From assembly GCA_963757265.1 (NCBI GenBank), contig CAVWRA010000006.1:1240001-1304000 (forward strand): 64,000 bases of DNA, in the 5' to 3' direction. Under the pieces are notes generated by a model, which searched no databases, was not told where the DNA came from, and saw nothing but the letters and a program-made list of their open reading frames with translations. The stretch comes from CAIVVT01 sp963757265. GTDB taxonomy: Bacteria > Acidobacteriota > Terriglobia > Bryobacterales > Bryobacteraceae. Shown here one piece after another: positions 29,741-38,275 of this stretch; within the stretch, counting starts at the first letter, position 1, and every line of letters begins with the position of its first letter. The position numbers were made by a program, and so were the translations under genes.

Positions 29741-30178
29741 GTGGCGTTCTCTACGCAAAATGGCATGTCCAGCCCGCGCGGCCGGCGCGGCCCCATGAGT
29801 TCCATGGCCGAGATCAACATCGTGCCGCTGGTCGACGTCGTGCTCGTGCTGCTCGTGATTTTCATGCTCACGGCGCACGTGATGGAGTTCGGCCTGGAGA
29901 TCGAAGTCCCCAAGGTCAAGCAAGTCCGCGACAGCGCGCAGGAGCTGCCGGTCATCTCCATTACGCGCGCCGGCGAGCTGTTCCTGAACGACAAGCCGGT
30001 GAACATCCATCAGCTCGGCGAAGCGGTCCGCCGCAGATTCCCGGTTGCCAAGGCAGTCTACGTGCGCGCTGATAAGGGCGTGATGTGGGGCGTTCTGGCG
30101 CCCGTGATTGCAACGTTGGGCGACGAGAAAATAGAGCCGCGCATGGTGACGCAACCGGACGACGGCCGGCCCAAGTAG
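29741..30178 (+). CDS. tolR: TolR/ExbD family protein
   Basis: TolR is the second stator subunit. A single N-terminal membrane helix (INIVPLVDVVLVLLVIFMLT) contains the proton-carrying Asp of the LVDVVLVLL motif; the rest is a periplasmic domain ending in TLGDEKIEPRMVTQPDDG. The start is GTG, six bases after tolQ, and the next gene starts 18 bp further. In acidobacteria ExbD and TolR are hard to separate; the tolB/pal neighbours favour TolR. Confidence 0.92.
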   Translation: MAFSTQNGMSSPRGRRGPMSSMAEINIVPLVDVVLVLLVIFMLTAHVMEFGLEIEVPKVKQVRDSAQELPVISITRAGELFLNDKPVNIHQLGEAVRRRFPVAKAVYVRADKGVMWGVLAPVIATLGDEKIEPRMVTQPDDGRPK

Positions 30179-30196
30179 GGCCGGGGCAGGGCGGAT

Positions 30197-30988
30197 ATGG
30201 AAGGGCATCGCGAGATTCTGGACGAACGCGAGTCGCTGCGGCGGCCGTTCGTGGAATCCGTGGCCCTGCACGCCGGCACGGTCGCGCTGATCGCTCTGCT
30301 CGGCTACTCCAGCTTCGCCAAACGCGAGCCCTGGGGCAGTCCCGATTCGATGGGCGGCGGCGCGGTCGGCGTCACCTCGGTCAAGGCGCTGCCGTTCCTC
30401 GACCGCAGCGGCCCGACCAACCGCCTGGCAGGCCAGAGCGAATCGCAAGTGCCGGAGCCCATCACAAAGCCCCAGCCCAAGCCCAAGGCCGCGCCCAAGG
30501 AGCCCGAGGATGCCATCGCCCTCAGGTCGAAAAACGTCCGTAAGAACACCCGCGATACGTATCGCAATCCGCGCGCCAATCCCGAGCCCCAGGCCGATAA
30601 TCAGCTCACCAGCCGCGTTGCTCCCGCGGCCGCGTCGCCTCTATTTGCGCCCTCGCCCGGCGCGGGCAACGTCGGCGTCGGCACGGGCGCGCCGTTCGGC
30701 AACATCTTCGGCGCCTACGCCATCCTGGTCCGCGACCGCGTGGCGCAGAAGTGGCGTACGGATCAACTGGATCCGCGCATCCGCGCGCTCCCGACGGCCA
30801 TCATCACCTTTGATATCCTGCGCAACGGCCAGGTGCGCAACATCCGCGTCGCCCAGTCCAGCGGCAACGTGGTTCTCGACTATTCGGCGCAGCGGGCAGT
30901 CACCGAAGCCGCGCCCTTCGACGCGCTGCCGGCGGCCTATTCGGGTTCGTCGGCGACAATAGAATTCTGGTTCACCTTGAAACGATGA
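30197..30988 (+). CDS. tolA: TolA/TonB-like energy transducer
   Basis: The 263-residue product has one N-terminal membrane helix (around residues 20-40), a Pro/Lys-rich periplasm-spanning segment (ITKPQPKPKAAPKEP), and a C-terminal TonB-type domain with AQKWRTDQLDPR, ITFDILRNGQVRNIRVAQSS and GSSATIEFWFTLKR. By position it takes the TolA role, linking TolQR to TolB/Pal, although the C-terminal domain is TonB-like. The last codons overlap tolB by ATGA. Confidence 0.85.
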   Translation: MEGHREILDERESLRRPFVESVALHAGTVALIALLGYSSFAKREPWGSPDSMGGGAVGVTSVKALPFLDRSGPTNRLAGQSESQVPEPITKPQPKPKAAPKEPEDAIALRSKNVRKNTRDTYRNPRANPEPQADNQLTSRVAPAAASPLFAPSPGAGNVGVGTGAPFGNIFGAYAILVRDRVAQKWRTDQLDPRIRALPTAIITFDILRNGQVRNIRVAQSSGNVVLDYSAQRAVTEAAPFDALPAAYSGSSATIEFWFTLKR

Positions 30989-32379
30989 AACAACTCAATT
31001 TCCTTTGCGGAGTTCTCCTCGCCTCCCTGCTGGCCGGTCTCGCGGCGGGTCAGGCCCAACAGAGCGACATAAGAATCCTGCTCACAGGCGGGGCGAAACA
31101 GACCATCGCGCTTCCGGACTTCCGCGGCGCCGGCGCCGCGACCCAATTCGGCGATGTCTTCAACCAGACCGTCTTCGACGACATCCAGATCTCCGGCATC
31201 TTCACCATGGCGCCGAAGAGCTTCTTCCCCCTGAACCCGCCCCAGCAGGAAAGCGACCTGCGGACCGCGCCCGAACCGCCCGCCCGCCGCGGCGCCCCGG
31301 CGCCCACCGACTGCGCCGGCCGCTGCCTCTCCGATTGGGCCGCCGCTCCCGTTTCGGCCAGCTATCTGGGCTTCGGCTACCTGGCCGAACAGAACGGCCA
31401 GCTGGTCGCCTTCGGCCATCTCTTCAACACCTCCGTCGCCGACCTCAACGGCGCGCGCTTGTTCCGTAAACTCTACAATGGCGAGTTGACCGCGGACGGC
31501 GCGCGACAGCTGGCCCATCAGTATGCCGCCGACATCCTGGCGAAGTTCGGCATGCCCACGCTGGCCGGCTCGAAGATCTACTTCGTCTCCGATCGCCAGG
31601 CCAAGGGAACCAAGGAGCTGTGGGTGATGGATTTCGACGGCTCCAACCAGAAGCGCCTGACTTCGTTTAATTCCATCTCCACCATGCCGGCCATTTCGCC
31701 CGACGGCACGCGCCTGGCCTTCACCACCTTCGCCAAGGGCCAGCCGCGCCTGATGATGTATTCCACCGTCACCGGGCGCTTCATCCCGTTCCTCAACCCG
31801 CAGGCCTCCGTGAACGGCACGCCCAGCTTCACGCCGGATGGAAAGAGTGTGCTGTTCGCCTCGTCCGCCGACGGTCGCTACACGAACATCTACGTCAGCG
31901 ACCTCGACGGCGGCGGGCTGCGCCGCCTGACCAATGTGCGGGCCGTCGAAGTCGAGCCCAAGGTCAATCCCAAGAACGGCCGGGACGTGCTCTTCGTCTC
32001 CGGCCGCGGCGGCCCGCAGCAGATCTACATGATGAACCTGGACGGGACGGAGCCGCTGCGGCTGACCACCGGGGAAGGCGAAGCTTCCAACCCCGCCTGG
32101 AACCCCGGCGGACAGCACATGGCCTTCGCCTGGACACGCGGCTATGCGCCCGGCAACTGGAATCTGTTCATCATGGACGTCTCCTCCCGTGAAACAGTTC
32201 AGTTGACCACCGGCGAAGGCCGCAATGAGAACCCCAGCTGGGCCCCCGATGGCCGCCATCTGGCCTTCAGCTCCAATCGCACCCGTTCTTCGCAGATTTT
32301 TACTATGCTGGCGGACGGGACGGCCGTTCGCCAGTTGACCACGCAGGGGAACAATTACATGCCCGTTTGGGTGAAGTAG
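30985..32379 (+). CDS. tolB: Tol-Pal system beta-propeller protein TolB
   Basis: This is a periplasmic protein with a signal peptide (LLASLLAGLAAGQA), an N-terminal domain (residues 30-180) and a six-bladed propeller built of PD40 units, each with a pattern such as AISPDGTRLAFTTF, FTPDGKSVLFASSADG and WNPGGQHMAFAW. It links the energised inner membrane complex to Pal. The start overlaps the tolA-like gene, and pal starts 70 bp after the stop. Confidence 0.94.
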   Translation: MKQLNFLCGVLLASLLAGLAAGQAQQSDIRILLTGGAKQTIALPDFRGAGAATQFGDVFNQTVFDDIQISGIFTMAPKSFFPLNPPQQESDLRTAPEPPARRGAPAPTDCAGRCLSDWAAAPVSASYLGFGYLAEQNGQLVAFGHLFNTSVADLNGARLFRKLYNGELTADGARQLAHQYAADILAKFGMPTLAGSKIYFVSDRQAKGTKELWVMDFDGSNQKRLTSFNSISTMPAISPDGTRLAFTTFAKGQPRLMMYSTVTGRFIPFLNPQASVNGTPSFTPDGKSVLFASSADGRYTNIYVSDLDGGGLRRLTNVRAVEVEPKVNPKNGRDVLFVSGRGGPQQIYMMNLDGTEPLRLTTGEGEASNPAWNPGGQHMAFAWTRGYAPGNWNLFIMDVSSRETVQLTTGEGRNENPSWAPDGRHLAFSSNRTRSSQIFTMLADGTAVRQLTTQGNNYMPVWVK

Positions 32380-32449
32380 CGTCCTCACACCCGGCGAAAA
32401 GTGGATAGAATGTCAATGCAGTAAGCCTTAGGAGGCCATAAAGAAACCA

Positions 32450-33223
32450 ATGAAACGAACTCGAATTGCACTAGTCCTCTTATCCGCGGCGTTCCTGCTC
32501 GCGTCTGCGGGTTGCAAGAAGAAGCAACCTGTCGCGCCTCCGCCGCCCCCGCCGGCGCCCGCGCCTGCTGCGGCCCCGGCGCCCAAGGCCGCAACAATCA
32601 ACAGCTTCACCGCGGAGCCGTCCACCATCGTCCGCGGCGATACTTCAACCCTCCGCTGGTCGGTCTCCAACGCCACGTCGGTCTCCATCGATAACGGCAT
32701 CGGGACCGTGCCCGCCAATGGCAGCCGCAGCGTCAGCCCGTCCGACAACGCGACCTACCGTATGACCGCGACCGGCGCGGGCGGCGATGCCGTCGCCGCC
32801 GTGACCGTGTACGTCACGGCGCCGCCTCCGCCTCCGCCTCCGCCCGCCGCGCCCAAGGCGAGTTTGGAGCAGCGCCTGGCCGCAGTGCAGGATATCTTCT
32901 TCGACTACGACAAAAGCGAGATTCGCGAGGATGCCCGCGTCGCCCTGCAGCGCGACGCCGACACCCTCAAGGCGGTCCTCGCCGACTTCCCCTCGGCCGT
33001 CGTTACCATCGAGGGCAATTGCGACGAACGCGGCTCGGCCGAATACAACCTCGGCCTCGGCGACCGCCGCGCCACCGCCGCCAAGGAATTCCTCACCCAG
33101 GTGGGCCTGCCCGCCGACCGGCTGAAGACCATCAGCTACGGCAAGGAAAAGCCGGTTTGCTCTGATTCCAACGAGAGTTGCTGGCAGCGCAACCGCCACG
33201 ACCACTTCGCTGGCGCGCAATAA
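32450..33223 (+). CDS. pal: Peptidoglycan-associated lipoprotein Pal with extra Ig-like segment
   Basis: Lipobox LLASAGC places the lipid anchor at Cys22. The C-terminal OmpA domain is complete (DIFFDYDKSEIREDA, EGNCDERGSAEYNLGLGDRR, ISYGKEKPVCSD) and binds peptidoglycan. Between them lies material absent from E. coli Pal: a proline tract, a segment of about 85 residues with Ig-like features (FTAEPSTIVRGDTSTLRWSV, VSPSDNATYRMTATGAGG), and a second proline tract. The protein is therefore 257 residues, not the usual 170 or so. GGAGG lies 17 bases before the ATG, an unusually wide spacing. Confidence 0.93.
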   Translation: MKRTRIALVLLSAAFLLASAGCKKKQPVAPPPPPPAPAPAAAPAPKAATINSFTAEPSTIVRGDTSTLRWSVSNATSVSIDNGIGTVPANGSRSVSPSDNATYRMTATGAGGDAVAAVTVYVTAPPPPPPPPAAPKASLEQRLAAVQDIFFDYDKSEIREDARVALQRDADTLKAVLADFPSAVVTIEGNCDERGSAEYNLGLGDRRATAAKEFLTQVGLPADRLKTISYGKEKPVCSDSNESCWQRNRHDHFAGAQ

Positions 33224-33246
33224 CGTTCCGTCCCGCCAGCCCATGT

Positions 33247-33283
33247 CCGGCGCTGCTCCCCCTCGCGGGGGCGGCGCCGTTTT
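33247..33283 (+). terminator. Intrinsic-type terminator after pal
   Basis: GGCGCTGCTCCCC and GGGGGCGGCGCC form a strong GC stem with a four- to six-base loop, followed by GTTTTG. It lies 24 bp after the pal stop and 60 bp before cpoB, so it may end the tolQ-pal transcript or lower expression of cpoB. Confidence 0.65.
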
Positions 33284-33342
33284 GCATTTCCACGGCAACC
33301 CGCTCGAAGACCTTCAGCGCGCGGAGGAAGGATGAAGGCACA

Positions 33343-34212
33343 ATGGGAGATATGCGAAAAGGCACATGGCTCGTTCTCGCCGCTGTGTTGATCCCCGGGG
33401 CTGCTATGGCCCAGAAGCGCGAACTGCTTGAAATGAACCGCGACATCGCTCTCCTTCAGGAGGAGGTGCGCAATCAGAAGAAGGCCGACGAGGACCGCTT
33501 CAATGCGATCGACGCCGCCCTGAAGCAGATTCTCGACCAGGTCAATGACGCCAATCGCCAGGTGGTCACGCTCGACAAGGGCATGAAGGACCGCATGGAC
33601 CGGGGCGTGCTGGCCTCTGTTTCCGGCCTTGGCACGAAGGTCGATTCGCTGGCCGAGGATTTCAAATACGTGCGCGAAAACGTCGGCGAAATCGGTGAAA
33701 AGCTATCCAAACTGCAGCAGCAGATGGTCGATCTCAACAACGCCGTCCGCACCATGCAGGCTCCGCCCGCGCCTCCGGCCGCCGCGACCGGCGCGCCTGC
33801 GGGTCCGCCCGCCGGCGTCTCGGCCGAGGGCCTGTTCGACTCTGCCAAGCGCGACCGGTTGGCCGGAAACTACGACATCGCGCTGGACGAGTTCAAGAAG
33901 TACCTCGCGTGGTTCAGCGCCACCGATTCCGCCCCCATCGCGCAGTATTACATCGGCGAGATCCACTACAACCAGAAGGACTATGACCAGGCGCTGGACG
34001 CCTTCAACGCGATCATTGCTTTGCCCAAGAACAATGCGACCCTCGACGCGCGCTTCATGAAGGGCCGCACGCTGGCGCGCCTCGGCCAGAAGGCCGATGC
34101 CGCCAAGGAGTTCCATGCCATCATCGCCGCCTCGCCCGGCAGCGACCTCGCGCACCGCGCCCAGGCCGAACTGCGCGACCTCAACGCCGCGACGGCGAAA
34201 AAGCGCAAATAG
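33343..34212 (+). CDS. cpoB: Cell division coordinator CpoB/YbgF-like TPR protein
   Basis: This periplasmic protein of about 289 residues has a signal peptide (WLVLAAVLIPGAAMAQ), an N-terminal coiled coil for trimerisation (LLEMNRDIALLQEEVRNQKK) and a proline/alanine linker. Three TPR units follow (LFDSAKRDRLAGNYDIALDE, AQYYIGEIHYNQKDYDQALD). In Proteobacteria CpoB binds TolA and coordinates outer-membrane constriction with peptidoglycan synthesis. An ATG at 33352 is an alternative start; the open frame further upstream is not used. It is separated from pal by a terminator-like hairpin. Confidence 0.9.
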   Translation: MGDMRKGTWLVLAAVLIPGAAMAQKRELLEMNRDIALLQEEVRNQKKADEDRFNAIDAALKQILDQVNDANRQVVTLDKGMKDRMDRGVLASVSGLGTKVDSLAEDFKYVRENVGEIGEKLSKLQQQMVDLNNAVRTMQAPPAPPAAATGAPAGPPAGVSAEGLFDSAKRDRLAGNYDIALDEFKKYLAWFSATDSAPIAQYYIGEIHYNQKDYDQALDAFNAIIALPKNNATLDARFMKGRTLARLGQKADAAKEFHAIIAASPGSDLAHRAQAELRDLNAATAKKRK

Positions 34213-34245
34213 TCCAGGATGACCGTTTCGCTGGAAAAGGAACAT

Positions 34246-35007
34246 ATGACTGAACCGACCGTTGAGAGCAACATCTTCTCCCGTCCGCCCCTGGCGACTT
34301 ACGCCGGGCTGGCGAAGATGATCGATCACTCGCTGCTGCGACCGGAGCTGAACGACGAACAGGTCGAGGCCGGTTGCCATGTGGCGCTCGAATACAACGT
34401 CGCCAGCGTCTGCGCGCGGCCTTCGGACGCCGATCACGTGGTCCGCCTCCTCGAAGGCTCCTCCGTCGCCCCCTCCAGTGTGGTCGGCTTTCCCCACGGC
34501 GGCGCCACCACGGCCGTGAAGCTGTATGAGACGCGTGACATGCTGCGCCGCGGCATTACCGAGGTCGACATGGTGCTCAACATCGGCAAGCTGCTCTCGC
34601 GCCAGTTCCAGTACGTGGAAGCCGAGATCGACGAAATCGCCCGCGCCTGCCACGACGCCAGGGCGATTCTGAAGGTCATCTTCGAGAACGCCTACCTGAC
34701 CGACGACCTCAAGGTTGCGGCCTGCGAAATCTGCATGCGCTGCCAGGCCGACTTCGTGAAAACCTCCACCGGCTTCGCCCCCTCCGGCGCCACGCGGGAA
34801 GATCTCATTCTGATGAAACGCACCGTCGGCTCCGTGTGCCGCGTCAAGGCCGCCGGCGGCGTACGCACGCTGGAGTCCGCGCTGGACGTTTACGCCCTCG
34901 GCTGCGACCGTTTCGGCGCGACCAAAACCAGGGAGATCCTGGACGCCTGGAAGGCCCGTCTGGCGGCCTCCGCTCCAGTGCACGACGGCGCGCCCGCTTC
35001 GGCGTGA
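34246..35007 (+). CDS. deoC: Deoxyribose-phosphate aldolase
   Basis: DeoC splits 2-deoxyribose 5-phosphate into glyceraldehyde 3-phosphate and acetaldehyde in nucleoside salvage. The Schiff-base Lys is in ADFVKTSTGF; IDHSLLRPEL, GFPHGGATTAVKLYE and the second Lys in CRVKAAGGVRT are family blocks. The ATG at 34246 has AAAGGA six bases upstream and is preferred over 34219. It follows cpoB on the same strand, an unrelated function. Confidence 0.93.
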   Translation: MTEPTVESNIFSRPPLATYAGLAKMIDHSLLRPELNDEQVEAGCHVALEYNVASVCARPSDADHVVRLLEGSSVAPSSVVGFPHGGATTAVKLYETRDMLRRGITEVDMVLNIGKLLSRQFQYVEAEIDEIARACHDARAILKVIFENAYLTDDLKVAACEICMRCQADFVKTSTGFAPSGATREDLILMKRTVGSVCRVKAAGGVRTLESALDVYALGCDRFGATKTREILDAWKARLAASAPVHDGAPASA

Positions 35008-35033
35008 TATTCTTTGGTGAACTGTAGTTTCGC

Positions 35034-36560
35034 ATGCCTGCTCGCACGGTTTTCCCGCGCATCTGCATTGCCCTCGGCCTCACCGAGCCTGAGCGGCTCC
35101 TCGAGCAGGCGCGGCGCGAGGCCGCTCAGGGCGAGCGGTTCCTCGAATTCCGTCTCGATTACCTGCCCTCGCCCGAGGAGGGCATTGCGGTCATCCGCGA
35201 GTTTCTCCGTCTGTACCCCGACGCGACCGTCCTGGCCACTTGCCGGCGCCATCAGAACCGCGGCCGCTTCAACGGCAGCATTGAGGAGCAGCTGCGGATT
35301 CTCGCCGCCGCCATCGCCGCCGGCGCCCAGGCTGTCGATCTGGAAATCGAAAGCGCCGAGAGCGCCCAGCCGAAACTGGAGCTGCTTGGCGATGCGCAGC
35401 TCATCGTCTCCTATCACAACTTCGAGGGCACGCCGGCGCTCGATCCGGTCATGCGCCGCATGCTGAAAGTGCCCGCCGCGGCGTATAAGATCGTCACCAC
35501 GGCCCGCAAACCCTCCGACAATCTCAAGGTCCTTTCCCTGTTGAAGGCCCACGCCAGGCTGCCCCTCGTGCTCCTCGCCATGAGCGAGGCCGGCTTTCCC
35601 AGCCGCGTGCTGTGCATCGTTTTCGGCGGCGCTTTCACCTATGCCGCGCCCTCCACCGCCGAAGGCACCGCCGCCGGCCAGATCTCCGCGCGCACGCTGC
35701 GCCATCTCTACCGCATCGAAAAGCCATGGAAGGATTGCAAGGTCTTCGGCGTCGTCGCCGACCCAGTGCGCCACTCCATCTCTCCGGCGGTTCACAACCG
35801 CGCTTTGCAGGCCCGCCGCATCGCCGCCCTGTACCTGCCTTTTCTTGTCGGTCCGCTGCAGTTGAAGGACTTTTTCGCCCTGGCCGCCCGCCTGCCCCTG
35901 CAGGGCTTCAGCGTCACCATCCCCCACAAACAGCGCATCATCCGCTACCTCGACAGCCTCGATCCGCTCAGCCGCCGCATCGGCGCCGTTAACACCGTCT
36001 GGCGCAAGGCCGGCAAGTGGCGCGGCACCAATACCGACATCGATGGCGTTCGCGTACCCCTCGCCAGGCGCATCCGCCTGTCGAAAAAGACCGTGCTCGT
36101 GGTCGGAAACGGCGGCGCCGCCCGCGCCGCGGCCTTCGCTCTGGTCGATGCCGGCGCCCGGGTCAGCATCACCGGCCGCAACGCCGACCGCATCCGCGCC
36201 CTGGCCAAGTGCTGTGGCGGCGAAGCCGTCCTGCCCGGCCAGTTGCCCGCCGCGCGGTACGATATCCTGGTGCACGCAACGCCCCTGGGCATGTGGCCCC
36301 ACACCGAGGAATGCTACTTCAGCGGACCTGTCCCGGCCGACGTGGTCTTCGACCTGGTCTATAATCCCGAGCGTACCGCTCTGCTCGAACGCGCCGCCGC
36401 CCAGGGTTGCGAAATCGTTCCGGGCGTCGAGATGTTTATCGAACAGGCAGCCCGGCAATTTGAGATTTTCACCGGCGACAGCGCCCCGCGCGCGGTCATG
36501 CAGCAGGCCGCCCGCGAGGCCCTGGCCGAACAACTCAACCACCTCTCATCGCACGGTTAG
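35034..36560 (+). CDS. aroDE: Bifunctional 3-dehydroquinate dehydratase / shikimate dehydrogenase
   Basis: Two successive steps of the shikimate pathway lie on one 508-residue chain. Residues 1-225 are a type I dehydratase: EFRLDYLPS, the catalytic His in VSYHNFEGT and the Schiff-base Lys in AAAYKIVTTA. Residues 235-505 are shikimate dehydrogenase: DPVRHSISPAVHN, the catalytic Lys in SVTIPHKQRII, NTVWRKAGKWRGTNTDIDG and the NADP motif VVGNGGAARAAA. Such fusions are known from plants and some bacterial groups. Channelling between domains is likely but not shown by sequence. Confidence 0.95.
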   Translation: MPARTVFPRICIALGLTEPERLLEQARREAAQGERFLEFRLDYLPSPEEGIAVIREFLRLYPDATVLATCRRHQNRGRFNGSIEEQLRILAAAIAAGAQAVDLEIESAESAQPKLELLGDAQLIVSYHNFEGTPALDPVMRRMLKVPAAAYKIVTTARKPSDNLKVLSLLKAHARLPLVLLAMSEAGFPSRVLCIVFGGAFTYAAPSTAEGTAAGQISARTLRHLYRIEKPWKDCKVFGVVADPVRHSISPAVHNRALQARRIAALYLPFLVGPLQLKDFFALAARLPLQGFSVTIPHKQRIIRYLDSLDPLSRRIGAVNTVWRKAGKWRGTNTDIDGVRVPLARRIRLSKKTVLVVGNGGAARAAAFALVDAGARVSITGRNADRIRALAKCCGGEAVLPGQLPAARYDILVHATPLGMWPHTEECYFSGPVPADVVFDLVYNPERTALLERAAAQGCEIVPGVEMFIEQAARQFEIFTGDSAPRAVMQQAAREALAEQLNHLSSHG

Positions 36561-36564
36561 ACGT

Positions 36565-36783
36565 ATGAAGAAATCGAATCAGAGTGCGGGTTTCAGCCGG
36601 CGGCGGTGGGCCGTCGCCCTCGCCGGCGCCCTGGCCCCGCTGTCCGGCCGGGCCCAGGACCCCGCCTCCCCGACGCCGTCCTTGCTCGATGCGCAGCGCG
36701 AGAGCCTGCGCGGCCACCAGAGCGCCATCCGCCGCGCCAAGGTCCCGCGGGAGACCGAGCCCGCCTTCCGCTTCCAGCCCTGA
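36565..36783 (+). CDS. Small exported protein with Tat-type signal, 72 aa
   Basis: The product begins with a twin-arginine-like signal (SRRRWAVALAGALAPLSGRA) followed by about 40 polar residues: a proline-rich piece, then a charged helical stretch ending AFRFQP. I do not recognise the family. It starts 4 bp after aroDE and ends two bases before the ATG of the amidase, which itself has no signal peptide. The tight spacing suggests it is translated with the amidase and may be its partner. Confidence 0.6.
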   Translation: MKKSNQSAGFSRRRWAVALAGALAPLSGRAQDPASPTPSLLDAQRESLRGHQSAIRRAKVPRETEPAFRFQP

Positions 36784-36784
36784 T

Positions 36785-38218
36785 ATGCCTCCACTCCCTG
36801 CGGACGTATTCTTCGATACCGCCTCGGGGCTGAATGCCCGCTGGGTCAAGCGCGAATTCACCGCCCGCGAGCTCGCCGCAGGCTTCTGCGACCGCCTGGA
36901 GAAGCTCGGACCGCGCTACAACGCCCTGGCGCTCCTGCTGCGCGGCCCCGCGCTCCGCAAAGCCGCCCTGGCCGACGCCGAGCTGAAGCGCGAGCGCATC
37001 CGCGGCCCGCTGCACGGCGTTCCTTACGGCGCCAAGGATCTGCTGAGCGCGGCCGGTTTTCCCACCACCTGGGGCGCCCGGCCCTTCCGTGCCCAGGTTT
37101 TCGTCGACGACGCCACCGTCATCCGCAAGCTGGCCGGCTCCGGCGCCGTGCTATGCGCCAAGCTGAGCATGGTCGAGCTGGCCGGCCTCGGCGGCTACCG
37201 CTTCGCCTCGGCTTCGTTGACCGGCCCCGGATTGAACCCCTGGGATCCCACGCGCTGGTCCGGCGGGTCCAGCTCCGGCCCCGCCGCCGCCGTGGCTGCC
37301 GGTCTGGTCCCATTTGCCCTGGGCTCGGAAACCTGGGGTTCCATCGGCGTGCCGTGCGCGTTCTGCGGCCTCACCGGCCTGCGCCCGACCTACGGCCTCG
37401 TCAGCCGCACCGGCGCCATGGCTCTCTCCTGGAGCATGGACAAGATCGGCCCCATCGCCCGCTCGGTCGAGGATTGCGGGCACATCCTCAACACCATCGC
37501 CGGAGCGGACATGGACGACCCCGGCTCCGCCGGCCGCAGCTTCCATTTCCTCCCCAATCTCGGTCCTCCCCTGACCGGGATGACGGCCGGATACGCGGCT
37601 GCGGACTTCGAATCCGTGGCCGGCCCCGCGCTCCGCCCGGCCTTGCGCGAGGCCCTCGGCGTCTTCCGCGACATCGGTCTTCAGTTGAAGGAAGCCGAGC
37701 TGTCCGACTATCCCTATGAATCGATGGCCGAGACCATCATCGGCGCCGAAGGCGCTACCGTCTTCGCCGATCTGATCGAATCCGGCGCCGTGGAACAACT
37801 CGCCGATCAGCGCCAGATTGCCGGTCTTCAGGCGGCCCTCGAAATCCCGGCCCGCGACTACCTGCAGGCCATGCGGCTCCGCCGCCTGCTGCAGGGAAGC
37901 CTCGCCAAGTTATTCACTAACTTTGACTTGTTGATTGCCCCGGCGTGCTTCTCCGTGGCTCCGAAAATCACCGAGCCGCTGGACGGCCCTGACGCTCCTG
38001 TTTCGGCTCACGCCGGCCGCGGTCTGCGTGACCTCAGCGCCGCCAGCAATCTCGCCGGACTGCCCGCAGTGTTCCTGCCGGGCGGCTTTGCGGACCGTTT
38101 GCCCGTCGGTATCATGTTGGTAGGAAAGCCTTTTTCGGAGAATCTCCTGCTTCGGGCGGGCCTCGAATTCCAGCGCCGCACGCACTGGCACGAGCGTCAC
38201 CCGGACCTTCAGTACTAA
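36785..38218 (+). CDS. Amidase signature family enzyme
   Basis: The Ser-Ser-Lys triad of the amidase signature family is present in a 477-residue protein: Lys in VPYGAKDLLS, the cis-Ser and surrounding glycines in SGGSSSGPAAAVAAG, and the nucleophile region GSETWGSIGVPCAFCG. The frame is open earlier, but the upstream part encodes the small Tat-signal gene in another frame, so the ATG at 36785 is chosen. It is not adjacent to gatB or gatC, so a role in tRNA amidation is not supported; substrate unknown. Confidence 0.88.
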   Translation: MPPLPADVFFDTASGLNARWVKREFTARELAAGFCDRLEKLGPRYNALALLLRGPALRKAALADAELKRERIRGPLHGVPYGAKDLLSAAGFPTTWGARPFRAQVFVDDATVIRKLAGSGAVLCAKLSMVELAGLGGYRFASASLTGPGLNPWDPTRWSGGSSSGPAAAVAAGLVPFALGSETWGSIGVPCAFCGLTGLRPTYGLVSRTGAMALSWSMDKIGPIARSVEDCGHILNTIAGADMDDPGSAGRSFHFLPNLGPPLTGMTAGYAAADFESVAGPALRPALREALGVFRDIGLQLKEAELSDYPYESMAETIIGAEGATVFADLIESGAVEQLADQRQIAGLQAALEIPARDYLQAMRLRRLLQGSLAKLFTNFDLLIAPACFSVAPKITEPLDGPDAPVSAHAGRGLRDLSAASNLAGLPAVFLPGGFADRLPVGIMLVGKPFSENLLLRAGLEFQRRTHWHERHPDLQY

Positions 38219-38275
38219 CCTCAATTAGAACCTAAGTTAGCCCGTACCTCCATCGAATGGTTCAGGCATAAAATT

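Noticed and set aside
30937..32388. A 483-residue open frame on the minus strand opposite tolB
   Set aside because: Composition is Gly/His/Arg-rich and featureless; tolB on the other strand has full motifs and operon context.
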